Origin: Orobanche coerulescens
Lineage: Eukaryota > Streptophyta > Magnoliopsida > Lamiales > Orobanchaceae
Length of the DNA: 64,000 nt
Direction of reading: 5' to 3'
Assembly (NCBI GenBank): GCA_033398695.1
Contig: CM065802.1
Location: 207,905,096 to 207,969,095, forward strand
Translations under genes and position numbers: made by a program
Notes under the pieces: generated by a model
What the model was told of the DNA's origin: nothing
Databases searched by the model: none
Seen by the model: the letters and a program-made list of their open reading frames with translations, nothing else
Shown: positions 54,946 to 64,000 of the stretch, piece after piece
How positions within the stretch are numbered: position 1 is the stretch's first letter
Layout of the letters: every line of letters starts with the position of its first letter

Positions 54946-56572
54946 TGTAATACCCGTAATTTTGTTTCCCGGAAATTTTCTATTTTTGGCGGAAGTCCGT
55001 TTTTGACAACTTTCTTGGGACCGTTTCGTCATCCCGAGAATGATTAATTCTACACTTTTTATCATCCGAGTTCGTTTCGGTATCGTTCTGTTGAATTCCG
55101 TGTTCTTTAGCGACTTTTCCACGTATGAGTTCGACTTTGTTAAATCACCATTAATTTTTGGAAACTCCAAAAATTCTGAATCTTGGCAATATTATAAAGC
55201 ATCGAGTTAGCTTTCCAATGGTTCAAACGGTGAGTCAATCGGAGTCCATACGAGGGAGTTATGGTCGAAATAGCTAAGTCACTCTCATTTTCCAGATTCG
55301 CCAAAACCGCCAGACTCGTGCCGCGGCACACTGGCTGAGCCGCGCACACCTTGCCGAGCCACGGGAGCAAATTTTGGGCCTGTTCCGCGGCACACCTCTA
55401 CCGAGCCGCGGCACACATGACAGATTTACCCTATATCTGCGTTTTTGTGCGATTCAACCGATACTTTTTCATTTCTTCACCTTCACACGAGAGAAGGCTT
55501 GAGAGAGGAAGTTTCTTCATCTATCACTTGAGTGGGTGACTTCCTTCATCTATTTTCGATTGTGAAGCCCGGATCATCGCTCTATCGCGTGCTCTTGAAT
55601 CATAGTGCTTGAATCTTCAAGAGGTAATTTCTTCAACATCTTGGATTTCGATTTTGTATTGGGTAATGATGTTTTGGATGTTAAAATCATGGGGTATGAA
55701 GTGATATACGCATGATTATGGACTTGTTGGAGTATTCATCGGATTATTGAAAGATTATTCAAGAACACTTGAATTTTGTATTGGAAATTGGGGATTTTGT
55801 TTGACTTCATCCTTTTAATCCGTAGTAATTTAGATTAGTGATGGATTGATGATTATTTAGGTGTACTCTATCATTTCCATCGTTATTCCACGGTTGGATT
55901 GTATTGGTTCGTCGTTTTGGTTGAGTTATTAGTCGACGCCTTGAAGGTGTTCGACAAAAGGTCTAAGAGGGGGGTTTGTGCGTTGTACGATTATTATTCA
56001 TCGTACGATTGTTGATTTATCATTGATATGACTTAGGGACGAAATCCTTGTGAAGAACTCAAGTGGAACCCTTCCGCTCGTTGTCTTCTTCGTGGTTCAA
56101 GCTTCCCGGTCGAACCGTGTTCTTCGGGATCTTGAAGAACGTTTATTAAGGCAAGTATACATTTATGATTATACGTTCGACTTTGAAAGTATGAAATATT
56201 GATGGTATGATTATTTCTAGCCACTCCGGGACGGCCTATGGTCCTCTCGAGGGTTTCGTAGCCTCTGGTGCGATTCCATGGTTGATATGAACGAACCGTT
56301 TCTACGGCATTCATATGAAATAATGTTGGCATGTAATGAACGAACCGTTTTGACGGCATTCCTACATGTAACGGCGTATGATATGAACGAACCGTTTCTA
56401 CGGCATTCACATACGTCTTGAGATTTTAGTCATTCCGGAATACTAGTCTTAAATTGATGAATTGACGGATATTGATGAATTGACGGATTACATTTACTTT
56501 ATTGTCGAGGAGTATTATGTTTCATATTGTTATACTTGCACTAGCTATTCGACGGCTAACCCCTTTATGGGG

Positions 56573-56595
56573 GAAATACGTTTCATGTATTTCAG
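56573..56595 (+). other. Conserved LTR hairpin followed by TTTCAG (Tekay-5)
   Basis: GAAATAC, loop GTTTCAT, GTATTTC. In the 3' LTR (62884-62903) one inserted A weakens the base of the stem. Confidence 0.72.
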
Positions 56596-56907
56596 GTTCC
56601 AGGAGAGCGGACAGGTGGGTACCGGGTCGGCATGAAGATGATGGGCAAGTGTGATACTGTGTTTTGTCTCCGGTTATTTTCTTGGATTCCTCCATTCAGG
56701 TTGTTGTACTGGAATGGATTTTTAAATACTCGAGTATTGTATTTCAGTTTCCTTGATGTTCCGGCCTGTGTTGCCGAGGTATTGATTTGTGCAGTGATGT
56801 ATATGGTTTCATTGGTTATGGTTTTTGAATACCATTTGTATCGTCTTTCTTTCTATTGTATGTAGACCTTATCGGTCAAGTGTATAGTTCCGCGTATGTT
56901 TAGCCTT

Positions 56908-56930
56908 GTGGGTCCCACGGCGGGGCTCAC
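56908..56930 (+). other. U5 hairpin (Tekay-5 5' LTR)
   Basis: GTGGGTCCC pairs with GGGGCTCAC (9 bp with G-T wobbles) around an ACGGC loop; second copy at 63216-63238. Confidence 0.72.
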
Positions 56931-56969
56931 GGCGCTGTAATATACCCTGAGTAACTTGGGGGTGTTACA

Positions 56970-57492
56970 GAATATGGTATCAAAGCTTAGGTTTATGGAT
57001 ACCTAGGCTGTCGGTCTTTTGGGTCGATTGAGTCGGCATTTGCCCACAGTATCACTACTCTGCCATCATCACAGTGCGACCGGTACTTGTAAGTCCTCTC
57101 ACTCTTCTCGTATTTTTCTTAATCGTTTCGTTTATAGCTTGGTATTCTTGGGAATTGGTCACTTCGAGAATGTGCGATTCGGATTATACTTACGCACGTG
57201 TGTGCCTTTGTAATGTTGGTGAAAGTAGGAAGAATCGTGGCCGTGGTCACGGACGTGAACTCTTCCTTGAGATTTTGTTAAGTTGCTAATGGCGATAATG
57301 GTGTGTATCGATATTATGTTGAGACTTTGTTTAGAGTCGCATGCTAGTATCACGGAGATCTTCGACTTCGCAGACTTGTAAGTATGTTGTTCAATTATTC
57401 GAAAATTCTTGGTGAAATTGAATTCCGTTGAAATGTTGTTTGTATTTAGTGATTGTAAGTTTCGAGACGAAACTTATTTTTAAGGGGTAGAG
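56970..57492 (+). other. Tekay-5 internal segment X with PBS, gag-start remnant and polypurine tract
   Basis: PBS TGGTATCAAAGC at 56975-56986. An Arg/Gly-coding trace (RKNRGRGHGRE) at about 57224-57262 resembles the N-terminus of Tekay gag. After that nothing coding. The right end has the hairpin AAGTTTCGAGACGAAACTT (57457-57475) and an AAGGGGTAGAG tract abutting LTR-F. Confidence 0.7.
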
Positions 57493-57686
57493 TGTAATAC
57501 CCGATTTTCGGATATATTTTTTTCGTTTATATATTGGATATCGTGGATGGTTAATTATGCTCGAGGACGTTGTGAACGTATGACAATGTTATTGAATTGA
57601 GTATATGTATTGATTTTGCCGTATGCTCGTATTTGGTATGTCATGACTTTGGACAGAATTGTTGAAATTGGCTAAGTATGGAATTA

Positions 57687-58109
57687 TTACGACGTTAATA
57701 AGGTGAGATTACGACGTAAGATTGCCATGGTTACGCACGTTAAGGCTAAGGTATTACGACGTAACAAAGGCATCGGACGTAACCGAGTCCTCGTCGGCAG
57801 TGGGACCTGCTTTCGCAACTTTCGGCGGAGGATGTTGACAGTGAGTCAACGCACGCGTGTTACGACGTTATACGGACGTGTTACGACGTTATACAGACGT
57901 GTTACATACGTAACACAACCATTGTACCGTAGCAAGTCAACCGCATATTACGACGTTATATGGTATGGGTTACGACGTAATGGATCCGCACGGAATGAGA
58001 CAAAGGAGTTGGTTACGTACGTTATGGATATTGGATTACGTACGTTAAAGTTGTTACGTACGTTAAGAAAGGACACTTACGTACGTAATGAGAGTGCAAT
58101 TTATATATT
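57687..58109 (+). promoter_or_regulatory. LTR-F U3 array: TTACGACGTTAA/TTACGTACGTAA words plus TATA-like box
   Basis: Clear words start at 57687, 57709, 57731, 57754; 57860, 57881, 57902; 57948, 57970; 58013, 58036, 58054 and 58077. The pitch inside blocks is 18-23 bp. Decayed words may fill the gap at about 57775. TTTATATATT follows 12 bp after the last word. Confidence 0.82.
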
Positions 58110-58804
58110 GAAGTGTTGCCTTTCATTTCTCTCACGATCCTTTGAGATATTTCTCTCCAAAACTCGTCCCTCTTCACTTTTAAGAGTGTTCTAAACACTT
58201 TTAACATGATTGTGAGCTTGGAATCATGGAATTAGATCTTGGTTATGGAACTATTGTTGATTCTTGAAGTGATTTCTTGTGTTATCCATATTCTATGAGG
58301 TTTATGTTGAAGGAAGATAATGATATACTTTGAATATGTTGATTATGATTATGGAATCATAGAGATCTTGATGTTCTTGAGGCCATATGATGACTATGAT
58401 GATTTAATGATTCTTGGAATGGAGTTCAATTATTCTTTCTTCGTGGTTCGTCCATACAAGGTAATCCTCGTATCCCTTTGATAGTGGCTCATTTTTTTTT
58501 TGGATTACTACTTGGGAGGGAGTATGTTGGGAATCGTGTATTTTGATGTTCGTCTTATTTCAATGAAAATGCATAAATTGGATCATACTTTTATCCATTG
58601 CGTGAGTATTTTTGAAATGGATTTTGGTATTTTGCCAATCAAATTTTATTTTGTAAAACCGATTCCCTAAACTGAGTTTTTGGCATTTTAACCTTGATCG
58701 TTTTGACGGTATTTGGAAAATGATTTTTTTTAGTATTTGAAAAATATTACCGTCATCGGTCTTTTTGGCATTTTTGGAATGACGTGGAAATTGTGCTTAG
58801 CCTG

Positions 58805-58829
58805 GTAAATCCTTGTGAGAAGGGTTTAC
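58805..58829 (+). other. U5 hairpin (LTR-F)
   Basis: GTAAATCCTT pairs with AAGGGTTTAC, a 10-bp stem with one wobble around GTGAG. It is the longest and most diverged version of the U5 hairpin in the window. Confidence 0.78.
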
Positions 58830-58866
58830 GGCGTGTAATATTCCCAGGAGGATCTGGGGTGTTACA

Positions 58867-61271
58867 ATTATGGTATCATGTGATAATGTTATACGAGATT
58901 TATTGGAATTGTAATAAGAGATTTCGGATGTTGATATGATCATTGAGATCTTCTTCATATGGTGATAAGGGTTTTGTTGCGATTCTTGAGATTGTATGAA
59001 TGACATGATGAAGAAAATGGTAACATGGAGATATATACCTCGGATATGTTGTTCTGAACGTGATTTCGGATATTTCATGTTCTTGAAGAACTCTTGAATT
59101 ATACGAGGTGATGAAAATTTTTTTAGAAGTGTTGATGTTTTGAAAATGAATATGGAATATTCATATCTAGAGCTAAACTATGTGTTGGAAATAATATTCG
59201 TATAGGAAATACGAATGTGATTATGAGTTTGATGAGTCTATTATTCATCTCTGAATTTGGAAGCCCATACGTATGGAGCAAATATTCAAATCGAATGATT
59301 GGATTGTTTGATCACCTTAGAATACGATTATCTATAATGTTGAACTAATTGGATGGTTCGAATTAACGATGATCATCGGAAAATTTTAACTACGGATTTA
59401 CGAGAAGGGAACCTTGTCAATTCGTATTTAAGAATTGAGTTTGGGACTTTTAGACCTTTATTATTGGTCCTTATTTGTTGCGGATATGATCATCATATTT
59501 CAACTCGTATTGTGGACAGGGTTTGTCAGTGTCTGAGTTGGATTGTTCAGACTGTGTTTAGTCGAGATATGGTTCAAACGGTTGAGTTTGTGATTTGGTG
59601 GTGTTGATATTGGTCGTCATCGAACCTGTTGATTATTAATCCTTCGTCTTACAATAAGGTATGATGTTTGATCGTGAATTATGACTGTTGTGTTGCGGTT
59701 AAGGTTGAAGGGTTCGTAGATTAACTTGGTCGAGATCGAGGGAATTCGTAAGACGAAATCAATCAATTGGTAACAGTACGTTGTATTGATATCGAGACAA
59801 GTTTTATACTCGTACTAATCAATGAGACTAATGTTATCGTGTAGGCGTACGATTGTGTGTATCATTTTGGGACTTGGCCTCTTTATGATTGTATTGATAT
59901 CAAGGGATTGGTTGACACGACGCCGTCGGCAAATTATGCCAAATGTTACTGTTGTTTGTAAATGGCCAGTTCAAGGCATTACGATACTTGTTGGTAAAGT
60001 TGCTATCGATAGCCGGTTCGCGGTATCGATGTATCGATTATTATTGTTCGCGATTAATGTCGTTCTGAGACATCGTTGAATCTTTGTCGTCGAATTGGAT
60101 CTGTTGCTATGATGTTGCGTTAATCGATTGGGGACGTTTGATATATCCTTTTGTCATCTCCGTTTCGGTGGTCGGTTTAAGACACCGGGACATCTATCCT
60201 ATCGTATCATTGATTATCGATTGACCGTTCTAGGGTAATCGAGGTATTGAATTGGGATTATCGAAGATAATTCCCATCCGTTGTCAAAGATATTCTCATC
60301 CATTGTATCGTTGCTATCGATTAGCCATTCTACGGTAATCGAAGTATTGAATTGGGACTGTCGAGGAGAGTTCCCATCCGTTGAATTATTATTGTCGTGT
60401 TGGCCGACTCAAGGCAGCACACTATTATTCTTGTGAACTCGATAATTTTGTGATCGTTGAGGGTTGAGGATTTCCCGAATTGTGGTGTTGTGATTATTGC
60501 TGTGTTAATCGGTCCTTAGGGAATTCTGATTCCAGGATGGTTGTTTTGAATATCGTTGGTCGTGTCGATCTTTCATTATTCGTGTGTCATCGTTCACTTG
60601 GTGAGTCGTATGATCCGTATTGGATGTTTTATCCCTTGAGTTTCGTTGTCATGTTGTATCGTGGCATATCTGGAATCATGTCTGCGTGCCGATTGGTTAT
60701 GTGTAGGATTTTTAGCCAGGCACTCGATGGTCATGCGTGGATGTTTCCGCATTGGACCGTGCACACGAGACGTAGTTCTTGAGGCTAATTAAGTACATTG
60801 TCACACGTATATTCGGATTAGTATACGGGTGGACATGTGCACGGACACATTTCGGATCGGGCGTCTTGTGATGTCCCTCTTGAGCTTTATTGATTGATCG
60901 CTCGTAGTCCATGTTGTATCGATATGTCCGACGATTTGCGATCGGGTTGTTCATACGCCGAGGGGTATGTCCGACAATGTTGTTTTCTTTGAGATCTATT
61001 TTGTGATGATTTACTTTAGCCGCTCGGCTTTCGTGCCATTGTGATGTATCGGTATTTCCGTTGGAGCCTTCGGGCATTGTGAATTCGTATCTTTTTCGGC
61101 ATTGGTTTGGTTTACCTTCGGGTAATGTATTGTTGTGTTCTATATTGATGATTCGCCGTTTGGGCGTAAGTTTCGGCTCTTGTGTATCTCGTTGAGTTTT
61201 TCCTGGCGAAATATTTCTTCTCCCTGCCTGTTTTAAGTTTCGGGACGAAACTTCTTTTAAGGAGGGTAGAA
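58867..61271 (+). other. Tekay-5 internal segment Y, noncoding
   Basis: Starts with TGGTATCA at 58871 (partial PBS) and ends with the hairpin AAGTTTCGGGACGAAACTT (61235-61253) and an AAGGAGGGTAGAA tract next to the 3' LTR. Over 2.4 kb only short chance ORFs and no recognisable gag or pol blocks. Contains two copies of a roughly 74-bp repeat 100 bp apart (60210-60283; 60310-60383) and several TCGGG/CGTTTGGGC-type short repeats near 61025-61165. Confidence 0.75.
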
Positions 61272-63277
61272 TGTAATACCCGTAATTTTGTTTCCCGGAA
61301 ATTTTCTATTTTTGGCGGAATTCCGTTTTTGACAACTTGCTTTGGACCGTTTCGTCATCCCGAGAATGATTAATTCTACACTTTTTGTCATCCGAGTTCG
61401 TTTCGGTATCGTTCTGTTGAATTCCGTGTTCTTTAGCGACTTTTCCACGTATGAGTTCGACTTTGTTAAATCACCATTAATTTTTGGAAACTCCAAAAAT
61501 TCTGAATCTTGGCAATATTATAAAGCATCGAGTTAGCTTTCCAATGGTTCAAACGGTGAGTCAATCGGAGTCCAGACGAGGGAGTTATGGTCGAAATAGC
61601 TAAGTCACTCTCATTTTCCATTCGCCAAAACCGCCAGACTCCGGTGCCGCGGCACACTGGCTGAGCCGCGGCACACCGCGAGCCCCGGGAGCAAATTTTG
61701 GGCTCGTGCCGCGGCACACCTCTACCGAGCCGCGGCACACATGACGCTTTACCCTATATCTGCGTTTTTGTGCGATTCAACCGATACTTTTTCATTTCTT
61801 CACCTTCACACGGGAGAGAAGGCTTGAGAGAGGGAAGTTTCTTCATCTATCACTTGAGTGGGTGACTTCCTTCATCTATTTTCGATTGTGAAGCCCGGAT
61901 CATCGTTCTATCGCGTGCTCTTCGAATCATAGTGCTTGAATCTTCAAGAGGTAATTTCTTCAATATCTTGGATTTCGATTTTGTATTGGGTAATGATGTT
62001 TTGGATGTTAAAATCATGGGGTATGAAGTGATATACGCATGATTATGGACTTGTTGGAGTATTCATCGGATTATTGAAAGATTATTCAAGAACACTTGAA
62101 TTTTGTATTGAAATTGGGGATTTTGTTTGACTTCATCATTTTAATACGTAGTTTTTTAGATTATTTATGGATTTATGATTATTTATGTTTACTCTATCAT
62201 TTCCTTCGTTATTCCACGGTTTGTTTGTTTTGGTTCGTAGTTTTGTTTTAGTTATTAGTCGACGCCTTGAAGGTGTCCGACAAAAGGTCTAAGAGGGGGG
62301 TTTGTGCGTTGTACGATTATTATTCATCGTACGATTGTTGATTTATCATTGATATGACTTAGGGACGAAATCCTTGTGAAGAACTCAAGTCGGAACCCTT
62401 CCGTTCGTTGTCTTCTTCGTGGTTCAAGCTTCCCGGTCGAACCGTGTTCTTCGGGATCTTCGGTAACGTTTATTAAGGCAAGTATACATTTATGATTGTA
62501 CGTTCTCAACTTTGAAAGTATGAAATATTGATGGTATGATTATTTCTAGCCACTCCGGGACGGGCCTATGGTCCTCTGAGGGTTTCGTAGCCTCTGGTGC
62601 GATTCCATGGTTGATATGAACGAACCGTTTCTACGGCATTCATATGAAATAATGTTGGCATGTAATGAACGAACCGTTTTGATGGCATTCCTACATGTAA
62701 CGGCGTATGATATGAACGAACCGTTTCTACGGCATTCACATACGTCTTGAGATTTTAGTCATTCCGGAATACTAGTCTTAAATTGATGAATTGACGGATT
62801 ACATTTACTTTATTGTCGAGGAGTATTATGTTTCATACTGTTATACTTGCACTAGCTATTCGACGGCTAACCCCTTTATGGGGAAAATACGTTTCATGTA
62901 TTTCAGGTTCCAGGAGAGCGGACAGGTGGGTACCGGGTCGGCATGAAGATGATGGGCAAGTGTGATACTGTGTTTTGTCTCCGGTTATTTTCTTGGATTC
63001 CTCCATTCAAAGTTGTCAGATCGAATGGATTTTTAAATACTCGAGTATTGTATTTCGCTTTCCTTGATGTTCCTACTGTTGCCGAGGTATTGATTTGTGC
63101 AGTGATGTATATGGTTTCATTGGTTATGGTTTTTGAATACCATTTGTATCGTCTTTCTTTCTATTGTATGTAGACCTTATCGGTCAAGTGTATAGTTCCG
63201 CGTATGTTTAGCCTTGTGGGTCCCACGGTGGGGCTCACGGCGCTGTAATATACCCTGAATAACTTGGGGGTGTTACA
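61272..63277 (+). repeat. Tekay-5 3' LTR
   Basis: Near-identical to 54946-56969. GCCGCGGC words are cleaner here: 61646, 61665, 61708 and 61729. A stretch at about 62130-62245 has an unusual excess of substitutions to T relative to the 5' copy. Confidence 0.93.
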
Positions 63278-63282
63278 AAATG

Positions 63283-64000
63283 TGCGCCGCGGCATACACA
63301 TTGTCCAGTTTCTGGCCGAGCAGTCTGTACTGTGGGCCGCGGCACATGCCGTCAGGGCCGCGGCACACTGCCGAGCCACTGCCGCGGCACAGTGCCGAGT
63401 CACTGCCGCGGCACACTCGTGTTGCACTTATCGGCCAAACCTTCTGTACCGTGTGCCGCAGCACATGCCGACGGGGCCGCGGCACAATGCCGAGTCACTG
63501 CCGCGGCACATTCGTCCGGGCCGCGGCACGCTGCCGATCACTGGGCGCAGTTTTGGCCCTGTGCCGCGGCACACTTCGGCTGGGCCGCGGCACACAGAGC
63601 AGTCAACTCTATAACTGCGTTTTTTTTCAGCGAGATTCACTCATTTTCTCATTCCTCTTCTCTTCTTCACGTCGGGGCGACTTCCAAGGCGAGGGTTCAT
63701 CAGATTTTCATCCAAACACCGTTTGGGAAGTATAACTTAGCATCATATCATCACCACAACACCAAATCATCTATTGTTCGGCTTCGAATCAAGGTAAGAC
63801 CTCCTATAATTCTAGTATGAATTTGGGGAGGGTTTGGTGGTGATCTTGCCTTTTAATCCGATTTAACCGATGTTGCTGTTAGATTTCGATAGTTTACTCG
63901 TGATCCTTGGTTCCCTTGTTATTGGATGGGATGAAATCCCGTTATTACACCGTTGACCGATTTCAACTCCCTATGCACTCTTGTTGTTCGATGAATTGTC
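63283..64000 (+). repeat. Tekay-4 3' LTR, second part (cut by window end)
   Basis: Resumes after Tekay-5 and matches 47760-48470 of the 5' LTR, including the dyad-word array and TATA-like box. In two places the array is better preserved than in the 5' copy. Confidence 0.94.

Larger units (their letters stand above)
54946..56969 (+). repeat. Tekay-5 5' LTR
   Basis: TGTAATACCCGTAATTTTG...GGGGGTGTTACA. Array of GCCGCGGC words (four sites; 55320, about 55339, 55383 decayed, 55405), TATA-like CTATATCT at 55431-55438, donor-like AAGAG|GTAATT (55623/55624), three GAACGAACCGTTTnnACGGC repeats (about 56290-56405), the conserved hairpin GAAATAC/GTATTTC at 56573-56593 followed by AG|GT, and the U5 hairpin at 56908-56930. 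Confidence 0.93.
57493..58866 (+). repeat. LTR-F: heterologous Tekay-type LTR inside Tekay-5
   Basis: TGTAATACCCGATTTTCGG...GGATCTGGGGTGTTACA, 1374 bp, unlike the outer LTRs. Has its own dyad-word array, a TATA-like TTTATATATT (58100-58109), donor-like ACAAG|GTAATC (58460/58461) and the U5 hairpin (58805-58829), but not the GAAATAC-type hairpin. No 5-bp duplication flanks it (TAGAG left, ATTAT right), so it is not a simple solo-LTR insertion. Confidence 0.85.
54946..63277 (+). mobile_element. Tekay-5: noncoding composite LTR element with an internal foreign LTR
   Basis: Outer LTRs 54946-56969 (2024 bp) and 61272-63277 (2006 bp) are near-identical. The flanks GAATG (54941-54945) and AAATG (63278-63282) form a TSD with one change. 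The interior (56970-61271) has no gag-pol; it contains a short segment X, a different LTR (LTR-F, 57493-58866) and a segment Y. X begins with a PBS and ends with hairpin and polypurine tract; so does Y. This is a large non-autonomous derivative (LARD-like) of recombinant structure that must depend on enzymes of a related element. Confidence 0.88.
47243..64000 (+). mobile_element. Tekay-4: Ty3/gypsy chromovirus, most intact coding copy; 3' end off window
   Basis: 5' LTR 47243-49518 (2276 bp), PBS, gag-pol 49776-54393, hairpin and polypurine tract, 3' LTR from 54429. The 3' LTR is interrupted by Tekay-5 (54946-63277), resumes at 63283 and is cut by the window edge. By comparison with the 5' copy about 1.05 kb of it lies beyond base 64000. 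It is inserted into LTR-G; the expected TSD is TGGGT (47238-47242), whose partner is outside the window. Confidence 0.93.

Noticed and set aside
57493..58866. LTR-F as an ordinary solo LTR insertion
   Set aside because: No 5-bp target duplication flanks it, and it has a polypurine tract on its left and a PBS-like sequence on its right, so it sits in an element-like context.
58867..61271. Degenerate gag-pol in Tekay-5 segment Y
   Set aside because: I looked for zinc-knuckle, DSG protease, FIDDIL, RNase H and chromodomain words in all frames and found none; the segment is called noncoding.

Overview
The window looks like plant nuclear DNA from a transposon-rich, probably pericentromeric region of a flowering plant (most likely a eudicot; the species cannot be named from the sequence). 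No complete, independent host gene is visible. Almost every base belongs to a stack of nested transposable elements. The host-like coding sequence consists of exon fragments carried inside a CACTA DNA transposon.

Layout. (A) 1-805 and 9807-13467: 3' part of an old Tat/Athila-like Ty3 element. A Tekay-like chromovirus (Tekay-1, 806-9801, TSD CGCAG) sits inside its last ORF. (B) 13468-29018: Tekay-2, with all but 122 bp of its 5' LTR deleted. Its 3' LTR is split by an LTR-complete Ty1/copia element (Copia-1, 19393-27744, TSD CGACC). (C) 29019-46411: Tekay-3, an older chromovirus serving as substrate for four insertions. These are a poly(A) retroposon on the minus strand (30550-31222, 15-bp TSD), Copia-2 (31528-41010, TSD CTATC), a CACTA transposon (41562-45570, TSD AGA) and, from 46412, the LTR of another element (LTR-G). 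The CACTA element carries exons of lysyl-tRNA synthetase and of a TOPLESS-related corepressor, and has a hAT-type MITE inside it. (D) 47243-64000: Tekay-4, inserted in LTR-G. It has the most intact gag-pol in the window, and its 3' LTR is split by a noncoding composite element (Tekay-5, 54946-63277) that contains a further heterologous LTR (LTR-F).

The most striking pattern is in the LTRs. Six mutually diverged Tekay-type LTR families share one promoter layout built from different words. Short dyad-symmetric, CpG-containing words are repeated at a 19-24 bp pitch, usually in blocks of up to four. Blocks are separated by about 43-64 bp, and the array ends 8-19 bp before a TATA-like box. The same LTR families also share two hairpins whose stems change by compensatory substitutions, an LTR-internal splice-donor-like site, and a stem-loop next to the polypurine tract. 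None of this is explained by coding capacity. It looks like a conserved regulatory chassis with a rapidly changing recognition word.

All positions and spacings were counted by eye from the sequence. Family and lineage names rest on recognised motifs, not on database searches.
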